DNA of 64,000 bases from Pseudorasbora parva (Eukaryota; Chordata; Actinopteri; Cypriniformes; Gobionidae), in contig NC_090174.1 in NCBI RefSeq assembly GCF_024679245.1, positions 15,083,350 to 15,147,349 on the forward strand, read 5' to 3'. The notes below the pieces were generated by a model. It had not been told where the DNA came from, did no database searches, and was given only the letters and a program-made list of their open reading frames with translations. The position numbers and the translations under genes are program-made. Within the stretch, counting starts at the first letter, position 1. Each line of letters opens with the position of its first letter. Positions 24,712 to 38,640 of the stretch are shown in pieces.

Positions 24712-25610
24712 TAGGGCTGTCCTCGACTAAGGATTTAGACAATCGAAACAGAATTGTCGAATCTCTCTATGGTCGACTGATAGTTGAATCATCTGTGTGT
24801 GTGTGTGTGAATGGGTTGGAAGGAGTACGACACTTGTCAGCAGAAGGGTAAAACTATTTTTATTTTCCTTTACACACTGCACACAGCAACAACTTTTAAT
24901 AAAGCGTCCAAAACTGCCTGCCAACTGACAGACAAACTGATAATGGCTTTCTTATTTAGGTTTAAATGGCCTAAAAGGTAATGTGGTGGATAAACATTAA
25001 TAAACCGTTTTCTCATAACATGTTAAAGCCGCGATCGAAATACAGAACATCATACAAATATATAAAAGAACATTTTTATAAATAAACCTAAAAAAATACC
25101 TGCCTAGAGAGGAAAAGAACACTTTGAGTGCGATTACATGCACGTTCTGAAGCCGATTGTGCCTAAAGCGAGTGAAGGACGTACGCGAAGCTCAGCCCGG
25201 CGCCTCGGGATCTCACTCACACCGCCACCTGACGCGCACATTATACACGCAAGCTCAATTTTTAATTGACTGACAGATGAGCTGCACAAAAGCGCTCTGT
25301 GGTGCAGCAGGATTTTAAACAACTTCCCGAGTGGCCACAGACAGGCGCTGAATGCTGCCGCCGGTGTGTGTACACTCATTGAATGTGTTCTAATTTTAAA
25401 GGCGCGGTGCGAAGCTCAGCGCCCTTAAAGAGGTCGCACACCGATGCTCAGCGCCGCGCCGCGACTTTAAAATATTGAGCACCCCCATATTGCCAAAATG
25501 GTATGATCCTCGTTTCTTAACACCCGCGAAGATTCGACCGTGAGATCGGTGGTCGAATCGGGCTCCGCATATTGATGCATCGAATCTTCGACTATTCGGG
25601 GTCACCCCTA
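24712..25610. mobile_element. hAT-type transposon, perfect duplication (899 bp)
   Basis: Starts tagggctgtcctcgacta and ends gtcaccccta. Subterminal tcgac/gtcga and attcg motifs occur in both ends. The flanking duplication atacaaat is exact (24704-24711 and 25611-25618). The interior is GC-rich from 25130 with no transposase frame. An exact duplication suggests a fairly recent insertion. Confidence 0.92.
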
Positions 25611-25618
25611 ATACAAAT

Positions 25619-26135
25619 AAATACTTTTATTTTTGAGAAGTTGTTTTGGTTTACCAGTTTTTCTCTTTTTGATAGTATGTTAATTTTTATGATAAATGGC
25701 CTATAGTAAATCGGGAAACTATATGAGGTCAAATTAACCATGCATAAGAGTTGACATTGTCTTTGTGTTTTATAGGTGAAAGTGCAATAATTCTGATGAA
25801 ATGAAGAAAAAAAAAGAAAAGAAAAAAACATTTACATGACAAAAATAGTGATTTTATAATTTTGGCAAAAAGTAATCATGATTATCAATTCAACCATTAT
25901 TCAGCATGATGGAAATGGTTGGAAAATGGATGGACATTTCAGTGACTAAAGCTAGACTAAAATTCCCAGACATTTTGTGGGCTAAAACTTGACTCAATTT
26001 GACTAAATATGATTTAAACTAAAAATTAAGTTTGACACAGGACTAAGACTAAATTACACACAGTAGCGGATGAAATAAACATTAGTTTTTACTTTAGTTT
26101 ATATCAGATTTGAAACAAAATTGTGTGTGTGTGTG
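25619..26135. other. No gene recognised
   Basis: AT-rich intronic DNA with a short A-run (25801-25830) and a short GT run before 26135. Confidence 0.45.
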
Positions 26136-26476
26136 CACAACACTTTCAAGCTTTAATTCAGACAGTAAATGGCAAAATATCCTATATCACTTTGCTATAA
26201 GTCAGTAAACACCTCTCTCTCTCTCGCTCTCTCTCGCTCTCTCTCGCTCTCTCTCGCTCTCTCTCGCTCTCTCTCGCTCTCTCTCGCTCTCTCTCGCTCT
26301 CTCTCGCTCTCTCTCGCTCTATATGTCCTAGTGGACTTTGGATATATGTAACATTTTAAGAAATGTATCGTATTTTGTTTAATATGCATTAATTTAATGT
26401 TTACTCTCTTTATAGCAAGTGTTATAGGACATTTCGCCATTTACTGTCTATAGAATTAAAGCTTGAAAGTGTTGTG
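26136..26476. repeat. Inverted-repeat (foldback) element with a minisatellite loop
   Basis: Arms 26136-26210 and 26399-26476 are inverted complements. Both outer ends read cacaacactttcaagcttta, and pairing continues through acagtaaatggc and a diverged inner part, about 85% over 75 bp. The loop holds the 10-bp minisatellite at 26213-26320. No clear target duplication. Confidence 0.85.
26213..26320. repeat. 10-bp minisatellite (ctctctcgct)n
   Basis: About 10.5 virtually perfect tandem copies of ctctctcgct. Confidence 0.95.
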
Positions 26477-27329
26477 TAACTCTCCCATAGAAATAACTGA
26501 ACTCCACTTATCTGTCCTTCATAGTTAGCCAGACTGCTAGGAAAGATAGTTTATGTGGCTGTTTTACCGACGCACACCTTTAATCTGCTTAGAGTTCAGG
26601 ACAGATTTATCTCCTTGAGTTATGCTGTAATTATATAACCTTTCATATCTGTTTATTTGAAATCCTACTAAACAAAGGTGTAAATCCCACATGATCTTGT
26701 TCTAAAGTTTATAAAGAAGGTTGGGTCAAAGAGAGGTGTATTAAAGCTTTAAACTTCACACAGTCCCAAAATGAACTTTGTGCTGATATTTGATCTCATG
26801 CTTTTAAAATATTATACTGAGAAATGGCCTTGTTTACAATCAGGGAACTGATAAATATTACAGTGTTACAATAAAGTTACTCTTGCTTCAACCTCTGTCC
26901 CACAGAAAAGATTATACTGTAAGTATGAATCATAGTTTGATCTGTAAGCATGGCCAGAATGCATCATGGGTATTTTACAACATCTTTTGTTTTTATAATA
27001 GATAGACAGTTGAGATATGTTAAGAAACTTTTTGGCAAAGGACCAGTTATGAGGTCATATTCATGTCGATGGTCAGTCTTAAAGAGATGTCTGTTCTGCA
27101 TGGATAGTTTATGTTTGCTGTAGGCGTTACACTTTAGGTTAAGAAGTCACTTTATTTTATTGAGTTTATTTCTTATTAATTTATTAATTTAGTTAACCTG
27201 TACTTTATATTTATATATAATATGTAAGTTTATATTCAATCAGAATTCTGTTGTCAACCTTATTGTCAAATAGTGTCTTGTTTGTTTCATTCATTCATTT
27301 ATTTATTTACTACTTATTTATTTATTGAA
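26477..27329. other. No gene recognised
   Basis: AT-rich intronic DNA. Nothing beyond short homopolymer and TTA-rich runs. Confidence 0.45.
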
Positions 27330-28500
27330 AGTGCCCCTATTATGCTTTTTCAAAAGTACCTTTATTCAAGTGTAATATAGCTGTTTGCGATTTTAAAACA
27401 TAATGTTTTATTTCCTAAAATTATTGTTAAAATGCCCATGTAAAAGTGTACTGCAAAAAAATAAAAAAAAAAAAAAATAATTACAGTCTGGTACAAAAAG
27501 TGGTTTTAGTCTATATAGCAATTTTAAATGTTTAAATTATATTAAGCCATAAAGAGCACCTATTATGCCCTTTTTAACATGTAATATAAGTCTCAGGTAT
27601 CCGCAGAGTGCGTCTGTGAATTTCAAGATAATTTAATATGCTGTTTTGAAAATGGGTTTGCGAAAAATGAGCTGTTTTGTGTGCGTCTCCTTTAAATGCA
27701 AACAAGCTGCTGCTTCCCACCCCAGAGGGCGGAGCCTTCACAGCTCGAGAACATGCAAACTAAGTCTGATATATGCATCTGTTTGGTTTTGATAATCTCT
27801 ATCGTGGACACACCCACGTGACATTGCAGTTCTTTGTCATCATGAAACATTATCATCTGAATGCATTTAAAGTCATCCCTCTCAGCCTTACAGTCTTTGC
27901 TCTCAGCTTGCACACACACCCTACACATGCACACAGAGCTAGATGTTGGTGCATCTGTGAGTATTAAACTACTAGACTAGTTCTTTCATCTGTTATTGCG
28001 ATTTCATCTGTCAACTGCACACAAGGTTATGTCAGAAACACAGATTTTACCTCAAAACGGTTATGTCTGTGCACGTATGCAGCTAGTACAGAAATCCCAT
28101 ATGTATATTAGATCTGTGTAACGTTATTAAAGTGAAAATAGTTTAGTATACAGTACTTACTGCTATATCTGCTGTTAATATGAATCAAACAGCAAAAGAT
28201 AAACAGAACATCACTCACTGCTCTTGACTGAATGAACCTTTAGTTGCTTTATTAAGATCAAATTTATTACATGAATGCTGCTGTAAATGCTCTGGTGAGG
28301 AGATAAACCTGGCATACTTTGTACAGATCTCTGAGGTCTACGCTTATACGGCAGTGTTCATTAACATTCGTGGGTGGGGCCTGTTAAATGTGACTGCCCA
28401 GAATCTGCAAACGGCAGTGGGTAGATTTTTTACTATTACAGGGTGGTTATGTACACGCACACTACCAACACACATTTATGTTAAAATTTAGCATAATAGG
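27330..28500. mobile_element. Repeat family with cctattatgc termini
   Basis: agagcacctattatgccc (27552-27569) at the left pairs with gcataataggcgct at about 28490-28503. A second partial left end, gtgcccctattatgc, lies at 27331-27345. The body contains the GC-rich ccagagggcggagcc block (27722-27736), a well-known feature of an abundant cyprinid MITE-like family. The duplication at its ends is not certain. Confidence 0.65.
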
Positions 28501-28523
28501 CGCTGTTTTAAAGTTCTGCATAA

Positions 28524-29260
28524 TTAAAGGTTTGGATCGCGTCAAACTGTTGAAATCACGTGACATTGGCCACCCGAATCATTCACTGATTCATGAACCA
28601 TTTGAATCTTTTTGGAGGAACACGAAAGAGAAGACAATGCTGAATAAAGTCATAGTTTTTGATATTTTTGGACCAAAATGTATTTTTGATGCTTCAAGAG
28701 ATTCTAATCAACCAACTGATGTCACATATGGACTACTGTGATGATGTCTTTCAGGACATAGACCATAGACCGTAAAAAAATATGGACGACTCGACATCAT
28801 CCGTTTCCGCTTTCCAGATTTGAAGCTTTCAGACGGCCTGCGCAGCGCTGACATCTTGAGACTGAGTCTGCGCAGAGATTTCGGGACCGGAGTTGCGCAG
28901 TAGAGAGCAGGAAGTAGAGCAGGAAGTACAGTCGTGATATCAAAAGCCCGCCCACACTCTCGCAGAATGCAGAACAATTAATTATGTTGGTGTGAAATAA
29001 ACAGTTATGGAAATGTAGAAATTAAAGATAAAGCTCCAATCTGCTCCCAAAAATTCGAGGCGCAAAAGCTTCAGTATCTGAGAGGGATACTTCAGGCTTG
29101 ATATAGACAGTAAAGTGGGCATAGAGAGCATATGCTGTGGGACTAAAATATAAAATATCTTAAACCTTGTTCCGATGATGGAGGTCTTACGGGTGAGGAA
29201 CAACATTAGGGTGAGTCATTAATGACACAAATTTAGTTTTTGGGTGAACTAACCCTTTAA
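28524..29260. mobile_element. TTAA-type repeat ending in tgggtgaactaaccc
   Basis: The right terminus gggtgaactaaccct abuts TTAA at 29257-29260. A possible left TTAA lies at 28524-28527. Sequence about 28540-28735 (cgcgtcaaactg, ttggaccaaaatgtattttt, aactgatgtcacatatgga) recurs in opposite orientation at 56326-56880, confirming an interspersed family. tagacagtaaa motifs at 28764 (variant) and 29104 resemble the 5' motif of element 7689. Confidence 0.65.
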
Positions 29261-30269
29261 TATACTAAAGCTCTATCTTTTTATTGATGCATACTAGGCT
29301 ATATACAGGCAATAGTTGAGCCCAGAATGTGAACAACATGTTTTTATAATGGGTTTTGGTGAAAAAAAGCGATTAACAAGAAATATTGTTGCATTTTGTG
29401 TTCATTTGCGTGCCTGTACAAAGTATGCATCATCAATAATGTGTATGTTGATTCTGGGCTTTTAATATCGCTGTCTTACTACATTAGTAGGCCTACTTGC
29501 ACAAACCTGGTCAAAATGACTGGTGGTGGAGCTTAAAATCTTAAACATTGTAGTCGCAGCTGAGGCCCAGAAGAGTTTGGTTTGTCAAGAAGATGCTGTT
29601 TTCAGTGCTGTGAATCCATTTTGCATAAATTTCAAATTTGTTGTTGTTGGTAATCTTTAATAAAAATCTGAACCGTTCCTTCCTCTCTAGAATGGCGTTC
29701 CTTTTCTGATCCTGCCAGTTTGACTGATCCAACCGTCAGTCTGAGCGAGGGATGGATAGGAGGTGTGCTAATGTAAAACCTCTATTCCATATTGCAATAC
29801 AGCAAAAATTAATATTTGTTCAAATATACTGTAGATGTTTAACTAATCTAGCAATAATTAAAATAATAAAGGTTATGCCAAACTTGTTTTCTTTAAAAAC
29901 AGCTTAAAGTTTAATGGGCTTTTTCCCCCCATTATATAGCATTATAATTTCCTATATAATAATCATTGTTTCCCCAAAATATCCAAATTAATTTATAAAT
30001 TAAAAAAAGCTAACCACAGAGATGTAATCCAGTCATTTTATGCATGAAGTTCATTATTAAAGTTTTCAAAAAAAATCTAAATTAATATATATGATAAAAA
30101 GAGCATCGTCATTGAACTGACATACATCTTTAAGACATTCTGTCCTTCTTTTGTAGGTGATTATTACATTAATTAATTTTTTCCCTTTAGGAAAAACATT
30201 ATATTGTTTTGAACATACACAAGCCTTTTGCTTTCTATGTATGATTTTATCTCATGATTTGGCTGAGGA
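29261..30269. other. No gene recognised
   Basis: AT-rich intronic DNA without a recognisable exon or element. Confidence 0.45.
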
Positions 30270-30519
30270 GCACAGAATTTTGTGATGGTAGTGTATTGCT
30301 TGGTGGGGCAAACAACTGAATGTTTGAAACTACAATATGACCTTAGGGCAAACATATTCTGCACATCATATAAGGGCAACCATGTTCTGCAGATCATATA
30401 TATGGGCAACCATATTCTGCACATCATGGTATCACCTTATGGTTGGGTTATACTGTAGTTTTAAAAATTCAGTTGTTTGGCCCACCGAACCAATACACTA
30501 CCATCACAAAATTCTGTGC
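30270..30519. repeat. Inverted repeat enclosing three tandem 30-bp units
   Basis: Arms 30270-30342 and 30446-30519 are inverted complements (for example gcacagaattttgtgatggt at the outer left and its complement at the outer right), about 85-90% over 73 bp. Between them lie three tandem units of 28-32 bp starting gggcaa at 30346, 30374 and 30404, each containing attctgca or gttctgca. Confidence 0.88.
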
Positions 30520-31193
30520 ATATATAACTCAATCTCAGTCTCACTTATTTATAAAGCACTTTAAAAAAAAAAAAAACAACGTTAGCCAAAGTGCTGTATT
30601 GTCAATACACAAAATAATTAACATGATACATGAATACTATTAAAAGTATCCACATTTACAAATGTAAAAAATATAACCAACAATTTTACACTATAAAATA
30701 ACAGTCACAGCAAAAGTAATCTCCCGATGTGATAAAGGCCAAAGAGAAAAAGTATGTTTTAAGAAGAGATTTAACTGGATATGAGTCCTATATATGGAGA
30801 CCAATATATGGAACATCTAGATGATTTTTGCTTGTTGAAACGGCAGCTTTTATTTATTAGACCTCTCTTGGAAGGGTGATCCATGAACTGGAGAGAAGCT
30901 GGGTTCTCCTGTCAGCATTGGGCATGAAGCCAAAATGTTCCAGGTGGTTGATTTTTACTGAATCATACAAGTAGCTTTTGCTTTTTGCTGCCTCAAAGCT
31001 CTTCATCAGAATTCAGAATAGTTTAGCTTTTCATAAACATGACACAGTTACGTTTTTGCAGGTTGTGATGGAAATATCAGCTGCAGGTTTTGTGGAAACT
31101 TGGCTGTGAGGCACATTTCCTCCTGAGAATTCTGGCAAACGGGTCATTGTGTCAACTCAACCAGCTAAATGTATATGTATATTTGTATATTTA
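30520..31193. other. Repeat-like debris, no gene
   Basis: 30535-30600 (tttataaagcacttta ... ccaaagtgctgta) looks like interspersed-repeat sequence. The rest is unassigned. Confidence 0.35.
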
Positions 31194-33423
<2,230 letters not shown>

Positions 33424-33425
<2 letters not shown>

Positions 33426-33687
33426 TAAATGATGAACAAAGCCAAAATATTAAATGTCATGGTTGTATATTTACTGTAAATATACTCTTTTTGTATTGTG
33501 AAAGAAATACATAAATGATGAATAAAGCCAAAATATTTACTCTCATGGCTCCATATTTACTGTAAATTAAATATTTAATATATTTGGAGTAAGTTGGCTC
33601 CGAATCTCAGTTGAAAATCTGCTTCAAAATAGTGGATTACTCCATTAATATACAACTGTGATGTTTAATATTTTGGCTTTGTTCCTC
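33424..33687. repeat. Local direct and inverted duplication
   Basis: A 58-bp segment (33424-33481) is repeated at 33510-33567 (period 86 bp). Its aacaaagccaaaatatta core recurs inverted at 33648-33687 (taatattttggctttgtt). Confidence 0.85.
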
Positions 33688-34269
33688 TTTTATACATGTA
33701 TGCATTTCATTCGGCTTTATCAGTATTTATCTTTGTCTTTCTTCAGAAAAAAATATTAACAAAATCAAAAATTTAAGCCGGGGAAGTTTCCGAAATATTG
33801 TATGATTTCATATGAAATGACTCAAGCGTATTTGAGTCAGAATGATAAGTTGTGAGAGTTAATTTGCCCAGTAATTATAACATCATCTTACTGCTCAATT
33901 TGAGTTTCATAAATTTTTAATTGCTAAATGCCGTAATCACTTGCGTGTTAATCAAGGTCTTTACGTTCTTTCATTTTTAAGCAACTTTTATAATCCCCTT
34001 ATGAGGGACCTCCTTTCTTAAAATATTTACTTGGTTAAATTTTATTGAGCATCTTTTTTCTACCCACTATTAGAGTACTAGACTCTTAATATTCAGCAAT
34101 ATTACTGATTTGACCGCACTATTAGATGAGAACTGAACTAGATGATGACACCATCACTGTTTTCTGCAGAGTTGCTTTATAGCTAAATTGAAATGGTTAA
34201 ATACTTGATGAACTTTACACATTCAATGATTTTATGTTTTCAGTTATTGAATGATTTCAGCTGAACAAT
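33688..34269. other. No gene recognised
   Basis: AT-rich intronic DNA. Confidence 0.4.
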
Positions 34270-34376
34270 GACGGTCTTGTTTGCGTCATTAAATCATTTC
34301 CTGTTTATCACTGTAAAGCTGCCTTAAAACAATCTGTATATAAAGCTCTATATAAATAAATGTGACTTGGCTTGAC
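34270..34376 (+). mobile_element. LINE 3' tail fragment
   Basis: cactgtaaagctgcctt, tataaagctctatataaat and a short (acttggcttg) tail are the typical 3' end of fish LINEs. Only the tail is present. Confidence 0.65.
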
Positions 34377-35337
34377 CACTGTCAGATGTGTAAACCTGAA
34401 GAGAAAGAGAGAAAATAAGTCAATTAAATGCCTGTTATTGTAGCTTAAACTGGAGAAACACCAAGGTCATGTAGTTCTTCTGCCATGTCAACAAAATTCT
34501 ATTTGTAATGAAACATAAATATTGTTGCAAAGTAACTCTAGAGAGGAAAAAGAAAAAAGAAAAACTGCCATTCAAATCTTTAATACCAGTATTACCAGCA
34601 CTTTGTATGGAAATGTGATATGCCACATAAATGTTACTGGTCCCAGGTGGAGGTGACCTCATGTCTTTTCCACATGGTCTTATGTTCCCCTAAAGATCTG
34701 GGTCTTCTCACATGGTTTTCATTTTCATTAATGTAGATCATTTTCAGCAACTCCACAGAAGAGTGTGTAGTATCATGAATCATTTTTCTCAAAGCAGAGG
34801 GAGTTCCCTTCCAGTTAGAGAACACACTAGGCCTCCATTTGTTTATATTCGCAGGGAGGAACCTCTTCCTCTACTCTTACATTGTTCTGCACTTGGTGCT
34901 TCTCAGCTCCCCATGAGCCTTTTCAACTCTGTTTGACAATGGTATAAAAGGACGTTTATGTCATACGGCGTGGTGTAGTGTTTATGATGGCAACAAAGTC
35001 TTTCTTCAAGGCCAGATGTTAACTGTAATCTATTTATACTGTAAGGGAAACAGAGTTTAAATAAATTCACACGCATACTATAAACCGTTCCGGTTATGCA
35101 TTGAAAATCTGATTGCTATAAAATAGTTTTAGCTTCTATTTAATTTCTAATCATTTTTTAAATTGTATTTTTTTTTGGAGGGGTGTCTCAACACTTTTTC
35201 CGATAATGAGGGCGTCTACATGAACGTTCTTAAGCCAATTATGCTTAATAAACTTACAATGCACAGTTGCATTTTTACAATTTTACAATGATAGCTTCTT
35301 AACTTTGAATCACAAACTGAACTGGGTAGCGCGTAAA
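34377..35337. other. No gene recognised
   Basis: Unassigned intronic DNA. Open frames at 34634-34936 have no recognisable motif or splice signals. Confidence 0.4.
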
Positions 35338-35339
35338 TA

Positions 35340-36892
35340 CAGGGAGTGCAGAATTATTAGGCAAGTTGTATTTTTGAGGATTCATTTTATTATTGAACAA
35401 CAACCATGTTCTCAATGAACACAAAAAACTCTAATATCAAAGCTGAATATTTTTGGAAGTTTTAGTTTTTAGGTTTAGCTATTTTAGGGGGATATCTGTG
35501 TGTGCAGGTGACTATTACTGTGCATAATTATTAGGCAACTTAACAAAAAACAAATTTATACCCATTTCAATTATTTATTTTTACCAGTGAAACCAATATA
35601 ACATCTCAACATTCACAAATATACATTTCTGACATTCAAAAACCAAACAAAAACAATCAGTGACCAATATAGCCACCTTTCTTTGCAAGGACACTCAAAA
35701 GCCTGCCATCCATGGATTCTGTCAGTGTTTTGATCTGTTCACCATCAACATTGCGTGCAGCAGCAACCACAGCCTCCCAGACACTGTTCAGAGAGGTGTA
35801 CTGTTTTCCCTCCTTGTAAATCGCACATTTGATGATGGACCACAGGTTCTCAATGGGGTTCAGATCAGGTGAACAAGGAGGCCATATCATTAGATTTTCT
35901 TCTTTTATACCCTTTCTTGCCAGCCACGCTGTGAGGTACTTGGAGTACGTGTGATGGAGCATTGTCCTGCATGAAAATCATGTTTTTCTCGAAGGATGCA
36001 GACTTCTTCCTGTACCACTGCTTGAAGAAGGTGTCTTCCAGAAACTGGCAGTAGGACTGGGAGTTGAGCTTGACTCCATCCTCAACCCGAAAAGGCCCCA
36101 CAAGCTCATCTTTGATGATACCAGCCCAAACCAGTACTCCACCTCCACCTTGCTGGCGCCTGAGTCGGACTGGAGCTCTCTGCCCTTTACCAATCCAGCC
36201 ACGGGCCCATCCATCTGGCCCATCAAGACTCACTCTCATTTCATCAGTCCATAAAACCTTAGAAAAATCAGTCTTGAGATATTTCTTGACCCAGTCTTGA
36301 CGTTTCAGCTTGTGTGTCTTGTTCAGTGGTGGTCGACTTTCTGCCTTTCTTACCTTGGCCATGTCTCTGAGTATTGCACACCTTGTGCTTTTGGGCACTC
36401 CAGTGATGTTGCAGCTCTGAAATATGGCCAAACTGGTGGCAAGTGGCATCTTGGCAGCTGCACGCTTGACTTTTCTCAGTTCACGGGCAGTTATTTTGCG
36501 CCTTGGTTTTTCCACACGATTCTTGCGACCCTGTTGACTATTTTGAATGAAACGCTTGATTGTTTGATGATCACGCTTCAGAAGCTTGGCTATTTTAAGA
36601 CTGCTGCATCCCTCTGCAATATATCTCACTATTTTTGACTTTTCTGAGCCTGTCAAGCCCTTCTTTTGACCCATTTTGCCAAAGGAAAGGAAGTTGCCTA
36701 ATAATTATGCACACCTGATATAGGGTGTTGATGTCATTAGACAACACCCCTTCTCATTACAGAGATGCACATCACCTAATATGCTTAATTGGTAGTAGGC
36801 TTTCCAGCCTAAACAGCTTGGAGTAAGACAACATGCATAACGAGGATGATGTGGTCAAAATACTCATTTGCCTAATAATTCTGCACTCCCTG
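35340..36892 (-). mobile_element. Near-complete Tc1-like transposon (1,553 bp)
   Basis: Flanked by TA on both sides (35338-35339 and 36893-36894), the Tc1/mariner target. Terminal inverted repeats begin cagggagtgcagaattatta and match perfectly for about 25 bp. A second perfect 23-bp inverted pair lies inside (35519-35541 and 36691-36713) and shares the attattaggcaa core of the ends. This gives two likely transposase-binding sites per end (IR/DR layout). The transposase gene runs on the - strand between the inner sites. Apart from the coding frameshift the copy looks structurally whole, so it could still be mobilised in trans. Confidence 0.95.
35657..36674 (-). pseudogene. Tc1/mariner transposase, frameshifted, DD37E/DD38E spacing
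   Basis: The start is the ATG at 36674 (MGQKKGLTGSEK) and the stop is at 35657, about 340 codons in all, the usual size for Tc1 transposases. In order: two helix-turn-helix DNA-binding segments at roughly residues 1-110 (KIAKLLKRDHQTIKRFIQ near 28-45), a basic RRKIT linker, then the catalytic domain. The first Asp is in LWTDE, the second in MQDNAPSH (codon 35964-35966), and the Glu in LNPIENLWS (codon 35849-35851). Between the second Asp and the Glu the reading frame shifts near 35948, splitting the gene into 269- and 101-codon frames. The two catalytic codons are 115 bp apart. A 2-bp deletion would imply 38 intervening residues (DD38E, as described for the Intruder family); a 1-bp insertion would imply 37. 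Classical Tc1 has 34. The protein ends VLAKKGGYIGH. The copy is not expected to make active enzyme. Confidence 0.93.
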
Positions 36893-36894
36893 TA

Positions 36895-38005
36895 TGTTGT
36901 TTGTAGAGTAGCGTTACAGTTTGACAGTAGAGTACTGATTTAAAAGTCAATTTATTTAGCCAAACAAAGTAATGTAGAAGCCACTCAAAATAATCAGTGT
37001 CATGTTTACTACTCACCTGCTGCAAATGTATATTTATTTAACAAATTCACTAGAAGCCTTGTCAAATGACTATCGTTTCAACTCAGATGGTGAAGGTGAC
37101 ATTAGCTACAAGGATCGAGTGAGCTATAGCAACTAAACAGTAGTAGTAAACATAGTAAGCTTCTGAGTTATGTGTTGATGATGAAATTTTGGCTAATTTC
37201 AATCTGTCAAAAGGGATCGACATACATTTCTACTGTTGTATTTTATGACAACACTGGCAGGAAATAATATCAACCTTTTGTCATTTGATAAACTGTGTGC
37301 TACTTGGAGTTTCCAAGACAACTCTTCTTGCGTTAGATCTAGACAACACAGGGGATATTATCGTAATGTTGTCTTACTAAGAAACTTTCAATTTAATCAG
37401 AAATGGGTTCGACAGTCAAGAAGTGGATAAAATCACTACTTACTGATTGCAGGAATATGGTTAGAATCGGCCCTTTCTTCAGTATCAGACGCTAAGCGAA
37501 TCCTGCTTGATATTGTCCCAGGTTAGAAAAATTCTCCGTGGTGAAATGGGCCGAGCAAATGAACAACTTTGTATTAAATTGTTGCTTTATCCGATTGTAA
37601 ATAAACATCAACCATAACTGTTGTCATTTTTTTATCAGTGGGAAGGCTATGAAAAGTCCTTACATCCCCTGCGCAGCCTGGAACATGACATTTGTGTCCA
37701 TGATCTGCCGTTTTCGCTATCCTCGTGTGACGCTTGTTTATCTGCTGAACTGATGACTCGGCTGCGTAGTTCCGCCTGACAATGAACATGGGCTGACATG
37801 CAAATGTTGGGGGCGTACATATTAAGGATACCAGCGATTGCGTCACAGGTGGCGTTATGTTGAATATAGTCTTTTTTCCGTGGTGTTTTTCACAAACAAG
37901 ATTTACATATGAAGGAGGAGGCAATGGTGTTTGAGACTCACTGTATGCAATGTCCATTTACTGAACTCTTTATTTAACTATGGCAAGGTTAATTCTAGGG
38001 CACCT
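36895..38005. repeat. Interspersed repeat, copy 1 (gaaactttcaattt family)
   Basis: The block about 37060-37480 (tggtgaaggtgacatt, aaggatcgagtga, aagaaactttcaattt, aaatcactacttact) recurs at 46840-47170. The right end gggcacct abuts TTAA at 38006-38009, like the element ending at 23479. The left end is not fixed. Confidence 0.55.
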
Positions 38006-38009
38006 TTAA

Positions 38010-38640
38010 TGAGAGTAGTGACTGTAAAGTGATGACAGCATGTAAGTGAATATAAATTTGAGACATTTCTTATAGCCTGTTTACTGGTTAAAGAGAGGAC
38101 AGTAACAGTTACTGTGTCCATAGCGATTGTGTGCGTGTGTTCCTGCAGAACATTCATCTTATCTGGTACCACAGAGTTTTGCGTTTTTCTTTAATGTCCT
38201 TTTAATGTAGGGATTTAAATTCTCCGTTTGCTTAGTAAATTTTTTTGCACATAGTGTATAGCACAAATATACCATTTTATTAACCATGGTTTTATTATAG
38301 TATAACCAATTTTTTAATTTTTTTTGGCATATTGATTATCATTTGTATAACCACACAATCAACCATAGTTAGACTATGGATTGAAGAAAAAAACATGATT
38401 AATTTGTTGTTACCATTGAATAACTGTGTTTGTTTGTTTTATTTGTTGTAAAACCATGGTTAATTTTCGTATGTTTGTGCCATACGTTTATGTACAAAAA
38501 AGTTTTCATAGCACTCAGTTGACATGTTTGTTTAAAAGACAGCATTGGACAGGATGCGAAATAGTGTGTTTTGTCAAAAAAACAAAAAAACAAAAAAAAC
38601 AAAAATTAAAAAAAAAAAACAGGCTTTTATTCGATTAATA
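38010..38640. other. No gene recognised
   Basis: AT-rich intronic DNA with A-rich runs at 38574-38622. Confidence 0.4.

Noticed and set aside
26169..26440. Open frames rich in SLALSR or RERERA repeats on both strands
   Set aside because: Products of the 10-bp CT-rich minisatellite read in frame; not genes.
30346..30435. Three 30-bp direct repeats that could suggest a CRISPR-like array
   Set aside because: The units are contiguous without spacers, lie in a eukaryotic intron inside an inverted repeat, and have no cas genes near.
36064..36638. Forward-strand open frames over the Tc1 element
   Set aside because: Antisense shadows of the - strand transposase.
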